Of a DNA stretch of 64,000 nucleotides, positions 1 through 9,749 are shown in pieces; positions within the stretch are counted from its first letter, which is position 1, and every line of letters starts with the position of its first letter. The stretch covers positions 1 to 64,000 of the forward strand of contig CANMSB010000017.1 of assembly GCA_947500445.1 (NCBI GenBank), written 5' to 3'. Below the pieces are notes generated by a model, which was not told the DNA's origin, did not search any database, and saw only the letters and a program-made list of their open reading frames with translations. A program made the translations under genes and the position numbers. The DNA comes from an uncultured Flavobacteriaceae bacterium. Its GTDB lineage: Bacteria > Bacteroidota > Bacteroidia > Flavobacteriales > Flavobacteriaceae.

Positions 1-37
1 AGCTGATCGTTTCAAATTGGGTATCCGTCAATTCCAT
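1..37 (-). CDS. N-terminal fragment of an unknown protein (cut by window edge)
   Basis: An ATG at 37-35 on the minus strand opens a frame (MELTDTQFETIS) that is still open when it leaves the window. The TATCTTTG box ends only 4 nt upstream, which fits a leaderless start and is the main reason for calling a gene. Twelve residues are too few to assign a family. It could be a chance frame. Confidence 0.35.
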   Translation of the reverse strand, partial: MELTDTQFETIS

Positions 38-41
38 TTAA

Positions 42-49
42 CAAAGATA
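42..49 (-). promoter_or_regulatory. Bacteroidota -7 promoter box (TATCTTTG)
   Basis: Reads TATCTTTG on the minus strand and matches the TAnnTTTG consensus of the primary sigma factor of Bacteroidota. It faces the partial leftward gene whose ATG lies 4 nt further on. No clear -33 element was identified. Confidence 0.5.
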
Positions 50-119
50 CCTATTTTGTGTTAACACGCCCTAGTTTTACCCTAGGAATCTTAATGAACA
101 AGTTGATACATAAACCCAT

Positions 120-1076
120 TTAATTCGGCCTACTAAAGGCTATTTCTGGGTTTTCAGCTTTTTGCTTCCTAAACAGTCGCTGTTGTTGTTTGACCGTCAT
201 GGTACTACCATCATGGCTCCACCCCGGAGGACCAAAAATATACATGAACTTATGGGACCATTTTGGAGATTTTTTGGTGTCGTTCCAAATATCCTTGAAT
301 TCGTGTGTCAAAATCACTAGGGGATTGTAGGAATCCGGAGCGTGGATTACCCCAAACTTAACTTCCACGTCATCATCCAATTCTTTCCAGGTACCGAACA
401 ACTTGTCGAAGATGTTCAAAAAACCCCCATGATTTTTATCCAAATACTCCACATTTTGCGAATGGTGCACCTGGTGCATGGTATGCGTGTTAAATATTTT
501 TTCGATCCATCCCATTTTTGGGACGTATTTGGAATGTAGCTGAAACTGCCAAAACGATTCTATGGCCAAACAGAAAATCACCACTTCCACAGGGAAACCT
601 ACGGCCGGCATCCACATATAAAAAAACGGTTTGTACAACAACGTAAACCAACCGTTTCGAATAGCCGTACCCAAGTTAAAGTGATCGGAAGAATGGTGCA
701 CAATATGCGCCGCCCATAACAGGCGTATTTCATGGTTTGCACGATGAAACCAGTAATAGGTAAAATCATCCGCCAATTGACAAATAAGAAAGATATACCA
801 AGCATAACCAAAGGATTCATATCCCATAATGTTCATACGAACACCGTTAACCATTGGGTTGAACAGTTCGTAGGTGAAGTTGAAGACAACGATCAATACG
901 GTAACCTTGACCAACGGACCCAAAATGGCCGAGCCGATACCCATGGCCCCACTGGCCATTAGATCTTTCCAAACGTACAGGTCTTCGTTATCGTGTGTTT
1001 TACTATACGTCAGTTCCAATAAAATAAAAGCTATAAAACAGGGTACTCCGTAAATGAGGGGGTTTGTTAAATCCAT
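120..1076 (-). CDS. Sterol desaturase / fatty acid hydroxylase family membrane protein
   Basis: Integral membrane di-iron oxygenase family, 318 aa. Hydrophobic segments (about 7-23, 48-68, 88-103, 150-172) surround three histidine clusters: HRANH near 111-115, HIVHH at 124-128 and HTMHQVHH at 198-205, with NHGG near 215. These are the ligands expected of the fatty acid hydroxylase superfamily, which uses O2 to hydroxylate or desaturate lipids at the inner membrane. The substrate cannot be told from sequence; related flavobacterial proteins may act on sterol-like, carotenoid or ether-lipid substrates. The gene lies alone downstream of mscL with a gap of about 110 bp. Confidence 0.85.
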   Translation of the reverse strand: MDLTNPLIYGVPCFIAFILLELTYSKTHDNEDLYVWKDLMASGAMGIGSAILGPLVKVTVLIVVFNFTYELFNPMVNGVRMNIMGYESFGYAWYIFLICQLADDFTYYWFHRANHEIRLLWAAHIVHHSSDHFNLGTAIRNGWFTLLYKPFFYMWMPAVGFPVEVVIFCLAIESFWQFQLHSKYVPKMGWIEKIFNTHTMHQVHHSQNVEYLDKNHGGFLNIFDKLFGTWKELDDDVEVKFGVIHAPDSYNPLVILTHEFKDIWNDTKKSPKWSHKFMYIFGPPGWSHDGSTMTVKQQQRLFRKQKAENPEIAFSRPN

Positions 1077-1184
1077 CCGGTAATTTAAATTTTGCTAAAT
1101 ATAGAGATTCTCCATTCAAAAAGAAGTAGTTGTTGAACAGTTAGGCGTGGAACTGCATAAAACAAAGACAAAACCATCAACAAA

Positions 1185-1616
1185 CTAGGATTTCAATTTC
1201 TTTAAAAGTGCGTTTTGCTCCTTCATAAGCTGTTCCATGCTTGCGAGCAATTCAATATTTTTTGGTGTTTTCACTTTTTTGTCCTTAGGGTCGTCGGCCT
1301 GATCTCTAAACCGGTTGATTCCCTTTAAAACGATAAAAATGGTCATGGCGATTACGCCAAAATCCACCAGCACTTCTAAGAGTTCCCCATAGCCTATGGC
1401 AATTTCGTCCGCACTTTCCGATGCCGTCCGAAGTACCCATTTTCTATTGGAAAAGGATACCCCGTCCGTAATAAAGGCCAAGGGTGGCATTACGATCTGT
1501 TTTACGATCACGTTCACCACATTATTAAAGGCCGTACCGATAATGATACCGATGGCCATATCGATCATATTGCCCTTAACAGCAAAGTTTTTAAACTCGT
1601 TTATAATTTTTTTCAT
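1185..1616 (-). CDS. mscL: Large-conductance mechanosensitive channel MscL
   Basis: 143 aa, close to the usual MscL length of about 130-150. The N-terminus (FKNFAVKGNMIDMAIGIIIG) carries the MscL amphipathic helix and the glycine-rich first transmembrane pore helix. A second transmembrane segment lies near 85-102 and a charged C-terminal helix near 120-143 forms the cytoplasmic bundle. It releases solutes during hypo-osmotic shock. The ATG lies 4 bp after the parC stop, so it is probably the last gene of a parE-parC-mscL operon. Confidence 0.95.
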   Translation of the reverse strand: MKKIINEFKNFAVKGNMIDMAIGIIIGTAFNNVVNVIVKQIVMPPLAFITDGVSFSNRKWVLRTASESADEIAIGYGELLEVLVDFGVIAMTIFIVLKGINRFRDQADDPKDKKVKTPKNIELLASMEQLMKEQNALLKKLKS

Positions 1617-1620
1617 CTCC

Positions 1621-4362
1621 TTAGAATAACGTCAATGGGTTATCGTCATCATCCGATGCCTTGGATGCATCGTTACTTCCGGTATTGTCGGTTTTCGAAT
1701 CCGGAGTCGCCCCATTTGGGGAATCGGCGACATTTTCTTCATCGACCACTTCTATTTCGGTAGGGGTCGGTAGTTCCGGAACAGTGTAAGGCAAAGGGTC
1801 CAAAGTATTAATTTCCAAAACTTTGTCCTTGGTCAACTGATTTCCCATGGCCGAAATTCCTTTTACGGCAATAAAATCGGCGACATCGATAACGAGATTT
1901 TCTTTTCGTTCTTGTCCTCGTTTCTTCGCAAAGACCACTTCAGCTTGGGGCCGATAATCGGTAAAAATCGTTTCCAAGTGGGATTTTGGATGGTCCGTAA
2001 TAATCGATTCCTCCTTATCCGGATGTTCGATAAGAAACCTTTTCAGGTAAAACAGTTCCTTTTCCCCTTCCCAATGTATGGCGGAAAGCGGTTTTTTAGG
2101 GTCCCACTTTTCCAGGACTACCATGGTATCGCCAAAACGAAGTGTCAGTTCCGGTATTACGGTCTTTACCGCTCCGTTCTGATGTACGATGAGCAACCGG
2201 TCGTCCCCGGTAAATTCTCCCAAATACTCTCCTCTTTCATCGGCATTCAAGCGCTGTACCGTTTCATCGAACCAGAGCTTTCTAGGTTTGAGGGTAGAAA
2301 TACCCTTCTCCTTTAATTCGATTCGTTTTACGCTGTATTTGGTAACGATATTTCCCTTGGAACCACGTCCTTTGATCAGTACATCGGCAAAATCGATATC
2401 CCATTTCAATTTTTTCACACTGCCCACTTGTCTGAGCAATACGGTAACCACCTCGGCCTCACCGTTGGGGTTTGCCGAAAAATAGAGCACATCGGTACCG
2501 GCCTTTCCCGTTCCCAACTCATAGGCCTTGTCCCTTGTAATACTGGTAACCGCAAAGCGCTTAATGTAGGTGGCACCACCCCTACCATCTTTATAGATCA
2601 TATTATAAATGGTGCGTTTGTCCTTCTTTTTAAAGACCGCTACATGCAAAATGTTCTTGCCTACAAACGTTTTTGCCCCTACCCGGGTCACCATCATCTT
2701 CCCGTCCTTGGTAAACACGATAATATCGTCGATATCACTGCAATCGGTCACGTATTCGTCCCTACGTAATGATGTTCCTATAAACCCTTCTTCCCGGTTT
2801 ACATACAGTTTTGTATTCCGGATCACCACTTTTGTAGCTTCGATATCATCGAAAATCCTTATTTCCGATTTTCGGTCCCGTTCTTTACCAAAAGTGTCCT
2901 TCAAACGGGTAAAGTAATCGATGGCAAAAGCGATCAAATGCTCCAGGTGGTGTTTTACCTCGGCAATTTTTTCGGCAAGGGTATCCAACTGTTGTTGCGC
3001 CTTGTCCAGGTCAAATTTTGAGATTCGTTTAATCCGGATTTCGGTCAACCGCACGATGTCGTCCCTTGTTACGGCTCGTTTCAAGTCCTTTACAAAAGGT
3101 TTTAATCCGGTGTCTATCGCGTTTAAAACACCTTCCCAAGTCTCTTCTTCCTCGATATCACGGTAAATACGGTTCTCTATAAATATCCGTTCCAACGAAA
3201 GGTAGTGCCATTGTTCTTCCAGTTCGTTCAACTGAATTTCCAATTCTTGGCGCAACAGTTCTACCGTGGCATCGGTCGAGCGCTTTAGCATTTCGGACAC
3301 CCCAATGAACAGCGGCTTATTGTCCTCGATAATACAGGCCAAAGGCGAAATGGACGACTCACAGGAAGTGAACGCATACAGGGCATCTATTGTTTTATCT
3401 GGCGAAATACCGGATGGCAAATGCACCAGAATCTCCACATCGGCAGCCGTATTGTCCTCTATTTTTTTGATTTTTATCTTCCCTTTATCGTTCGCCTTTA
3501 GTATGGAATCGATTAAAGAAGAAGTATTGGTTCCGTACGGTATTTCATTGATAACCAACGTGTTTTTATCACGCTGTTCCATCTTGGCCCGCACTCTTAC
3601 CTTTCCGCCGCGAAGTCCGTCGTTGTAGTTACTGACATCGATGATGCCCGAAGTCGGAAAATCGGGATACAGTTTAAAACGCTGCCCCTTCAGATGCTTG
3701 ATGGAGGCATCGATCAACTCATTGAAATTGTGTGGAAGCACTTTGGTGGAAAGTCCGACCGCGATTCCCTCCGCACCTTGCGCCAACAATAACGGAAACT
3801 TCACGGGAAGGTTCACGGGCTCTTTTTTACGACCGTCGTAAGAGAGCTGCCATTCCGTTATTTTTGGACTAAAGACGACCTCAAGGGCAAATTTGGAAAG
3901 CCGCGCCTCGATATACCGACTTGCCGCGGCACCATCGCCGGTAAGGATATTCCCCCAGTTCCCCTGGGTATCGATCAACAGATCCTTTTGACCGATTTGC
4001 ACCATAGCATCGGCGATACTCGCATCACCATGCGGGTGGTATTGCATGGTGTGGCCGACTACGTTCGCCACTTTATTGTACCGGCCGTCGTCCAATTCTT
4101 TTAAGGCATGCATGATACGCCTTTGCACCGGTTTAAAACCATCTTCAATGGCAGGTACCGCCCTTTCTAAAATAACATAGGAGGCATAATCCAAAAACCA
4201 ATCCTTGTACATGCCGGAAACCCTGGTAAGGGCATCCTCTTGATCGGTCTGTTCGGTATCGGTTTCGTTTTCGCCGTCTACGGAACGTTCGGCAGATTCC
4301 TCATGCTCAGCGGAATTCCCGGTATCTTCAGGAGGTACGCCCATATCTTCATTGTCTTCCAT
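1621..4362 (-). CDS. parC: DNA topoisomerase IV subunit A
   Basis: 913-aa type IIA topoisomerase breakage-reunion subunit that decatenates chromosomes together with ParE. After an acidic N-terminal tail of about 43 residues comes the winged-helix region, then HPHGD at 109-113 and the active-site tyrosine Y150 in AASRY. The body contains the tower and coiled-coil regions and a C-terminal part rich in beta strands, ending in a very acidic tail. The residue after HPHGD is Ala114, where the E. coli GyrA/ParC quinolone-binding serine would sit. parE lies 24 bp upstream in the same orientation, which supports topo IV rather than gyrase. Confidence 0.93.
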   Translation of the reverse strand: MEDNEDMGVPPEDTGNSAEHEESAERSVDGENETDTEQTDQEDALTRVSGMYKDWFLDYASYVILERAVPAIEDGFKPVQRRIMHALKELDDGRYNKVANVVGHTMQYHPHGDASIADAMVQIGQKDLLIDTQGNWGNILTGDGAAASRYIEARLSKFALEVVFSPKITEWQLSYDGRKKEPVNLPVKFPLLLAQGAEGIAVGLSTKVLPHNFNELIDASIKHLKGQRFKLYPDFPTSGIIDVSNYNDGLRGGKVRVRAKMEQRDKNTLVINEIPYGTNTSSLIDSILKANDKGKIKIKKIEDNTAADVEILVHLPSGISPDKTIDALYAFTSCESSISPLACIIEDNKPLFIGVSEMLKRSTDATVELLRQELEIQLNELEEQWHYLSLERIFIENRIYRDIEEEETWEGVLNAIDTGLKPFVKDLKRAVTRDDIVRLTEIRIKRISKFDLDKAQQQLDTLAEKIAEVKHHLEHLIAFAIDYFTRLKDTFGKERDRKSEIRIFDDIEATKVVIRNTKLYVNREEGFIGTSLRRDEYVTDCSDIDDIIVFTKDGKMMVTRVGAKTFVGKNILHVAVFKKKDKRTIYNMIYKDGRGGATYIKRFAVTSITRDKAYELGTGKAGTDVLYFSANPNGEAEVVTVLLRQVGSVKKLKWDIDFADVLIKGRGSKGNIVTKYSVKRIELKEKGISTLKPRKLWFDETVQRLNADERGEYLGEFTGDDRLLIVHQNGAVKTVIPELTLRFGDTMVVLEKWDPKKPLSAIHWEGEKELFYLKRFLIEHPDKEESIITDHPKSHLETIFTDYRPQAEVVFAKKRGQERKENLVIDVADFIAVKGISAMGNQLTKDKVLEINTLDPLPYTVPELPTPTEIEVVDEENVADSPNGATPDSKTDNTGSNDASKASDDDDNPLTLF

Positions 4363-4386
4363 TCGGAAAAGTCCGTATTAGTTTGG

Positions 4387-6249
4387 TTAGTATTGGTTTT
4401 CTTCGACTAGGTCTATTTCTACTTTAAGGTTTTCGATGATAAATTCCTGTCTGCTCGGGGTGTTTTTGCCCATATAAAAACGCAAGAGCTCCTCAATGGA
4501 CATCGCCTTGTCGAGCATCACGGGCTCCAAACGGATATCGTCCCCGATAAAATGCTGAAACTCATCGGGAGAAATTTCCCCTAATCCCTTAAAACGGGTA
4601 ATTTCCGGCTTGCCCTTTAATTTTTGGATGGCGTTACGGCGTTCTTCATCGCTATAGCAATAAATGGTCTCTTTTTTGTTACGGACCCGAAACAAGGGGG
4701 TCTGTAAAATGTACAGGTGGCCTTCTTTGATGAGTTCGGGAAAAAACTGTAGAAAAAAGGTGATCAGCAACAAGCGGATATGCATCCCGTCGACGTCGGC
4801 ATCAGTGGCGATTACAATGTTGTTGTACCGAAGATCTTCCAAAGACTCTTCAATGTTCAATGCCGCTTGCAACAAATTGAACTCCTCGTTCTCGTAAACG
4901 ATTTTTTTGGACATTCCGTAGGAGTTCAACGGTTTTCCCCGCAAACTGAATACCGCTTGGGTATTTACGTCCCTCGATTTGGTAATGGATCCGGAAGCCG
5001 AATCCCCTTCCGTTATAAATAGGGTGCTGTCCAACCTATTGTCTTTTTTCATATCGCCCAAATGCACACGACAATCCCGTAATTTCTTGTTGTGCAGGTT
5101 GGATTTTTTGGCGCGGTCCCTGGCCAACTTTCGTATTCCGGAAAGTTCTTTACGCTCCTTTTCGGCCATCATGATCTTGCGCTGTAACTTTTCGGCGGTT
5201 TCCGGATTCTTGTGAAGGTAATTGTCCAGATACTTCCCGACAAAATCGTTGATATAACTGCGTACCGTGGGGAAATTGCCACCCATTTCCGTGGAGCCCA
5301 GTTTGGTTTTGGTCTGGCTCTCAAAAACCGGCTCCATCACCTTTATGGAAACGGCACTGATGATCGATTTGCGAATATCGGAGGCATCGTAGCTTTTTCC
5401 ATAAAAATCCCGGACAGTCTTTACGATGGCCTCCCGAAAAGCGGCTTGATGCGTACCGCCCTGAGTGGTGTGCTGCCCGTTTACAAAAGAATGGTATTCC
5501 TCGCTATACTGGGTCTTACTATGGGTAATGGCCACCTCGATGTCGTCCCCCTTTAAATGGATGACCGGGTACAACATATCCTCTACATTGTTGTTGTTCT
5601 CCAACAGATCTTTCAATCCGTTCTCGGAATAAAACTTTTCACCGTTAAAAACAATGGTCAGCCCCGGATTCAGGTACACATAGTTCCAGAGCATACGCTC
5701 CACATATTCGTTACGGTATTTGAATTTTTTAAAAATGGCTTCGTCGGGAACGAAGGTTACTTTGGTCCCTTTGCGCTTGGACGTTTCCATGGGGCCCTCT
5801 TCCAAGGTCAGGTCCCCTTTTTGAAATTGGGCCGTTTTTACTTTGTTCTCCCGGGAAGACTGTACTTCAAAAAAACTGGAAAGTGCGTTAACGGCTTTGG
5901 TACCGACCCCGTTAAGTCCAACGGACTTTTTAAATGCCCGGCTGTCGTATTTCCCTCCCGTATTCATTTTGGAGACCACATCGACCACTTTTCCCAAGGG
6001 AATTCCCCTACCATAGTCACGCACCTTTACCCTTTGGTCCTTGATGCTGATCTCTATTGTTTTTCCCGACCCCATCACAAATTCATCGATACAGTTATCG
6101 ATTACTTCTTTTAATAGGATGTAGATGCCGTCGTCGGCCGAAGAACCGTCCCCAAGTTTCCCGATGTACATACCCGGACGCAAACGTATGTGCTCTTTCC
6201 AATCGAGCGAACGTATATTGTCTTCGGTATATTGGTTCTTTTCTGACAT
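4387..6249 (-). CDS. parE: DNA topoisomerase IV subunit B
   Basis: 620-aa ATPase subunit of topoisomerase IV. The GHKL fold is visible as VIDNCIDE (near 49-56), DYGRGIP and the Walker-like [14 protein letters not shown] (near 111-124). The transducer domain follows, then the TOPRIM motifs EGDSASGS (near 415) and [12 protein letters not shown] (near 485). Length matches ParE rather than the longer GyrB of many bacteria. It is the first gene of parE-parC-mscL. A weak -7-like TATCTTTA is present upstream at 6275-6282. Confidence 0.95.
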   Translation of the reverse strand: MSEKNQYTEDNIRSLDWKEHIRLRPGMYIGKLGDGSSADDGIYILLKEVIDNCIDEFVMGSGKTIEISIKDQRVKVRDYGRGIPLGKVVDVVSKMNTGGKYDSRAFKKSVGLNGVGTKAVNALSSFFEVQSSRENKVKTAQFQKGDLTLEEGPMETSKRKGTKVTFVPDEAIFKKFKYRNEYVERMLWNYVYLNPGLTIVFNGEKFYSENGLKDLLENNNNVEDMLYPVIHLKGDDIEVAITHSKTQYSEEYHSFVNGQHTTQGGTHQAAFREAIVKTVRDFYGKSYDASDIRKSIISAVSIKVMEPVFESQTKTKLGSTEMGGNFPTVRSYINDFVGKYLDNYLHKNPETAEKLQRKIMMAEKERKELSGIRKLARDRAKKSNLHNKKLRDCRVHLGDMKKDNRLDSTLFITEGDSASGSITKSRDVNTQAVFSLRGKPLNSYGMSKKIVYENEEFNLLQAALNIEESLEDLRYNNIVIATDADVDGMHIRLLLITFFLQFFPELIKEGHLYILQTPLFRVRNKKETIYCYSDEERRNAIQKLKGKPEITRFKGLGEISPDEFQHFIGDDIRLEPVMLDKAMSIEELLRFYMGKNTPSRQEFIIENLKVEIDLVEENQY

Positions 6250-6433
6250 GCGAGGGGTTTTTCGAAAGTGTCGTTAAAGATAGTACGGCTTTCAAAAAGA
6301 TAAAACCCCTTCACGTTAAAGTAATTAACAAACCGTGCGAAAAGATTGTTGATAGCGGTTGCTACACAACGTCTCGTATTTTAAGATTAATAATACCGCT
6401 TTTTGTGGTTTTTAACCTTTAAAAAAGGGAGCG

Positions 6434-7528
6434 CTATACGTTGAATCGAAAATGCATGACATCACCGTCCTGCACCACATAGTCTTTTCCCTCCACGCGC
6501 ATTTTACCTGCCTCCTTCACCTTGGTTTCACTACCGTAGTTCTCGTAATCGTGATACGAAATGACCTCGGCACGGATAAACCCTTTTTCAAAATCGGTAT
6601 GGATTACCCCTGCCGCCTGGGGAGCTGTAGCACCCACGGGGATGGTCCACGCTCGCACCTCCTTTTCCCCTGCGGTAAAATAGGTCTCCAGTTGCAACAG
6701 TGCGTATGCGCCTCGGATCAGTTTTGCGGAACCGGGTTCCGAAAGGCCAAGGTCTTCCAGAAACAGCTGTCGTTCCTCATAGGTGTCCAGCTCCGTAATA
6801 TCGGCCTCCGTACCAACGGCAAGCACGACCACTTCGGCATTTTCGCCGGCAACCGCCTTCTTTACCGTATCAACATAGACGTTCCCATCAACAGCGGCAC
6901 CCTCGTCCACATTGCAGACATACATTACCGGTTTGTCGGTGATGAACTGTAAAGGACGCACATATTCGGCCCTGGCATCTTCATCGACAGCAATGGCGCG
7001 TACCGAAGTTCCGGCTTCCAGCCCTTCTTTAAGCCGCAACAATATCGTTTCTTCCTTTTGGGCGTCCTTGTTCCCGGTTTTTGCCGCACGCTTTACCTTA
7101 TCCAATTTTTTTTCTACCGTTTCCAGGTCCTTCAACTGCAGTTCCATATCAATGGTTTCCTTGTCCCGAATAGGATCTACGGAACCATCGACGTGTACGA
7201 TATTATCATTGTCAAAACACCGGAGTACATGCAGTATGGCATCGGTTTCGCGAATGTTTCCCAGAAATTGATTGCCCAACCCCTCTCCTTTGCTGGCACC
7301 TTTGACCAATCCGGCAATATCTACGATTTCGACCGTGGCAGGAATTACCTTTTCCGGATTTACAAGACCTTCCAATTTTTGCAATCGCGCATCCGGCACG
7401 TTTACGACACCAATGTTGGGTTCTATGGTACAAAAAGGAAAATTAGCACTTTGTGCCTTTGCATTGGAAAGACAATTGAACAATGTGGATTTCCCTACGT
7501 TGGGCAATCCTACGATACCTGCTTTCAT
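6434..7528 (-). CDS. ychF: Redox-regulated ATPase YchF (Obg-family GTPase fold)
   Basis: 364 aa, the full YchF length. The P-loop GLPNVGKST is at 7-15 and [20 protein letters not shown]-type switch II lies near 69-90. The NVDE motif at about 205 replaces NKxD, which is the reason YchF/OLA1 proteins prefer ATP. The C-terminal TGS domain ends in [10 protein letters not shown]. YchF binds ribosomes and takes part in stress and redox regulation. It is transcribed alone between parE and the ferredoxin gene. Confidence 0.95.
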   Translation of the reverse strand: MKAGIVGLPNVGKSTLFNCLSNAKAQSANFPFCTIEPNIGVVNVPDARLQKLEGLVNPEKVIPATVEIVDIAGLVKGASKGEGLGNQFLGNIRETDAILHVLRCFDNDNIVHVDGSVDPIRDKETIDMELQLKDLETVEKKLDKVKRAAKTGNKDAQKEETILLRLKEGLEAGTSVRAIAVDEDARAEYVRPLQFITDKPVMYVCNVDEGAAVDGNVYVDTVKKAVAGENAEVVVLAVGTEADITELDTYEERQLFLEDLGLSEPGSAKLIRGAYALLQLETYFTAGEKEVRAWTIPVGATAPQAAGVIHTDFEKGFIRAEVISYHDYENYGSETKVKEAGKMRVEGKDYVVQDGDVMHFRFNV

Positions 7529-7729
7529 CGAATTGTATTATAAATTGAACGGTTGTGTAACTACTATGTGTAAAAAAAATGCGAAGATAAGAAACAACAC
7601 CTCTAATGCCGCATAAAAATAGCATTGAGCCGTTTTGAAAGGTTTTTTAATACGTTCAAGCATGGTGGTGTAAACTGAGGATAAAAACAAACTAATGCTC
7701 ATCACCAAAAACAATCGCTAAAATGAAGA

Positions 7730-8083
7730 TTACCCCTCCGGATGCATAAATTTCTGCTTCCCTAAGAGGGTTTCTTCGGATTCTACCCGATCTTCATCGG
7801 GTACACAGCAATCAACAGGGCATACCGCTGCACATTGTGGCTCCTCATGAAAGCCCATGCACTCGGTACACTTATCCGGGGAGATATAATAAATTTCATC
7901 GCTGATGGGCTCCTGTACCTCGTCCGCATCGACCGCTTTGCCGTCCGGAAGCACTACCGAGCCTTCCAATGACGTTCCGTCGCTGTAACGCCATTCGTCG
8001 GCGCCCTCATAAATGGCCGTGTTCGGACATTCGGGCTCGCAAGCCCCACAATTGATACATTCGTCTGTTATGATAATAGCCAT
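7730..8083 (-). CDS. 4Fe-4S dicluster ferredoxin
   Basis: Small electron carrier, 117 aa from the ATG chosen here ([13 protein letters not shown]). A longer in-frame start at 8122 would add an N-terminus that does not fit the family. CxxCxxC-P motifs for the first cluster lie near residues 9-19 ([12 protein letters not shown]). The second set (CTECMGFH...[10 protein letters not shown]) is near 72-92 and has the spacing of the Alvin-type 2[4Fe-4S] ferredoxins. An insert of about 50 residues separates the two. The divergent neighbour is an acyl-CoA reductase, and the two promoters overlap at 8204-8221. Confidence 0.93.
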   Translation of the reverse strand: MAIIITDECINCGACEPECPNTAIYEGADEWRYSDGTSLEGSVVLPDGKAVDADEVQEPISDEIYYISPDKCTECMGFHEEPQCAAVCPVDCCVPDEDRVESEETLLGKQKFMHPEG

Positions 8084-8203
8084 AATCGTCTTTTTCTGTA
8101 AACCGATATCGAACCCGGGCATCCCTTGTCGAATATCTTTTAGTTTGTACGCTGTTCAAGAACAACCTTACGCTTTACCTTAAAAATATCGCGCCGTAAT
8201 CCT

Positions 8204-8221
8204 TACTTTTGAACAAAGGTA
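8204..8221. promoter_or_regulatory. Overlapping divergent promoters (palindromic -7 boxes)
   Basis: TACTTTTG at 8204-8211 faces right (acyl-CoA reductase, ATG 8249). TACCTTTG at 8221-8214 on the minus strand faces left (ferredoxin, ATG 8083). Both fit TAnnTTTG and together form an imperfect palindrome. A TTG on the minus strand at 8244-8242 lies about 20 nt from the leftward box and is a possible -33 element. The rightward -33 element is weak. Only one polymerase could occupy the site at a time. Confidence 0.6.
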
Positions 8222-8248
8222 ACCCCTAAAACATTTTTGCACAAGTAT

Positions 8249-9298
8249 ATGATCGACCAACAACCGACATTTAAGGCATTTGTAACACTTGGTTCATTTT
8301 TACGGGATTTTTGCAACGATCCCGCGGAAACATCGCAGTGGAAATCGCGATTGCAGGATGGAATACGTTTGGCGCGACAGCAAAACAAATGGTTTACCGA
8401 GGAAAATGTACATTTTGCCCTTCAAAATTGGGGTGACCTATTGACCGAAACGAAACTGACCGCTTGGCTGCAGGCTTATGACGCTAAGGCACCCTCGTTA
8501 GGAACGCCTAAAACCGTGGCCTTGATCATGGCCGGGAACATTCCGTTGGTGGGCCTACACGACTTCCTATGCATTTTACTTACAGGAAACAAAGCCCTTT
8601 GCAAACTTTCTTCGAATGACAGCGCACTGATCACTTTTATAGCGGATTACCTTATCCATGTAGAACCTTCACTTGAATCCAAAATCGAGTTTAAGGAAGG
8701 CACCATCAACGGCTTCGAAGCGGTTATCGCTACGGGAAGCAACAACACCGCTCGATACTTTGAGCATTACTTCGGCAAGGTGCCCCATATTATCCGGAAA
8801 AACCGGAATTCCGTAGCCGTACTTAGCGGTAAGGAAAGTACAGCGCAATTGAAAGGGCTCGGACAGGATGTTTTTCGCTATTTTGGTTTGGGGTGCAGAA
8901 GTGTATCCAAGTTATTTGTGCCAAAGTCCTATGATTTTGACCTCTTTTTTAAGGCGATCTACGCGTTTCACCCCATTGTCAACGAATTGAAATACGGGAA
9001 CAATTACGACTATAACAAGGCGGTATACCTCATGTCCGAGTACCTTTTAAAGGACAATGGTTTTCTGTTGTTGAAAGAAGATACCGGCTATGCCTCTCCG
9101 ATTGCCTGCCTGTTTTACGAGTATTATGAAAACACCTCAGATTTGGAGACCCGGCTTTCCCAAGACAGGGAACAACTACAATGTATCGTATCCGACGGCT
9201 TTCCAATGGAGTCGGTCGGTTTTGGCGAAACCCAAAAACCTTCGCTGGACGACTATGCAGATGGTGTGGACACTGTTGATTTCCTGTTGAAAATATAA
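8249..9298 (+). CDS. Acyl-CoA reductase (LuxC-like)
   Basis: 349 aa from ATG 8249; an in-frame TTG at 8237 is less likely. It belongs to the LuxC acyl-CoA reductase family, which makes acyl-enzyme thioesters and reduces them with NADPH to aldehydes. Visible features are the nucleotide-binding-type stretch near 90-105 (TVALIMAGNIPLVG), ATGSNNTARYFE near 165, and FGLGCRSVSKLFVP, where the Cys is the likely nucleophile. The gene heads a rightward stretch with serC and serA, but about 490 bp holding two palindromic elements separate it from serC. The physiological acyl substrate is unknown. Confidence 0.85.
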   Translation: MIDQQPTFKAFVTLGSFLRDFCNDPAETSQWKSRLQDGIRLARQQNKWFTEENVHFALQNWGDLLTETKLTAWLQAYDAKAPSLGTPKTVALIMAGNIPLVGLHDFLCILLTGNKALCKLSSNDSALITFIADYLIHVEPSLESKIEFKEGTINGFEAVIATGSNNTARYFEHYFGKVPHIIRKNRNSVAVLSGKESTAQLKGLGQDVFRYFGLGCRSVSKLFVPKSYDFDLFFKAIYAFHPIVNELKYGNNYDYNKAVYLMSEYLLKDNGFLLLKEDTGYASPIACLFYEYYENTSDLETRLSQDREQLQCIVSDGFPMESVGFGETQKPSLDDYADGVDTVDFLLKI

Positions 9299-9420
9299 TG
9301 GAATTAGCGGCCGATTTCCGCAATACTTCCTTAGAAAATTAGCATCTTTAGCCTTTAAAAAATGAAACACCGCGCAAGACGCAACATGATTGGTTTTTTT
9401 GGCGACCGCGGTTTTTCTTT

Positions 9421-9575
9421 GAACTTGTTTCAATGTTGTTTGGGACCTAGAAAACCGGCTTTTGTGCCGTTGTGAAGTCATCTTTAGTGCTTATAACCGG
9501 GCTATGGTTTCTAAAAACGGCAAAACAAGTGCGTAAAATGGTATTGGTAGGGAAAAGAAAAGTTTAAACGAGTTC
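9421..9575. repeat. Long imperfect palindrome, copy 1 (tandem pair)
   Basis: The left arm starting GAACTTGTTTCAA is complementary, with mismatches, to the right arm ending TTTAAACGAGTTC. An inner pair (GTGCCGTT near 9464 against AACGGCAAAAC near 9518) also matches. The apex ATAACCGGGCTAT at 9493-9505 lies at the midpoint of the 155-bp unit. GGGCTATGG is shared with copy 2. It is more degenerate than the other copies. Confidence 0.55.
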
Positions 9576-9578
9576 AAT

Positions 9579-9749
9579 GAAGTGATTTAAACTTTTTGGA
9601 TTGAAGCGATCCCGATGCTTCGGGACATGATTTTTTGCTCTTTTGAAGCCTTTTTTGAGTTGCATAGCAGGGCTATGGAAGGAAAAAAAGTCGAAAAAAG
9701 TGTGAAAAAGCATCATTTTTTAGCCAATTGAAAAAGTTTAAACCACTTC
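9579..9749. repeat. Long imperfect palindrome, copy 2 (tandem pair)
   Basis: Terminal arms 9579-9603 and 9725-9749 are inverted repeats matching at 22 of 25 positions. The interior continues as an imperfect palindrome up to the apex CATAGC-AGG-GCTATG at 9663-9677. It shares with the copy at 26277-26435 the block ATTTTTTGCT (9630-9639) followed after 22 nt by GCATAGCAG. A hairpin TCCCGA/TCGGGA (9610-9625) is inserted in the left arm. Three bases separate it from copy 1. Confidence 0.65.

Noticed and set aside
1385-1402. CATAGCCTATGG palindrome similar to the hairpin apex
   Set aside because: Lies inside mscL coding sequence and lacks flanking complementary arms.
3266-3628. 120-codon plus-strand frame opposite parC
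   Set aside because: Antisense shadow of parC with random-looking composition.
5557-6114. Long plus-strand frame opposite parE
   Set aside because: It is the antisense shadow of a clearly assigned gene; the sequence has no family features.
9579-9749. Retron-type ncRNA
   Set aside because: Inverted arms fit, but no reverse transcriptase gene is near either copy.
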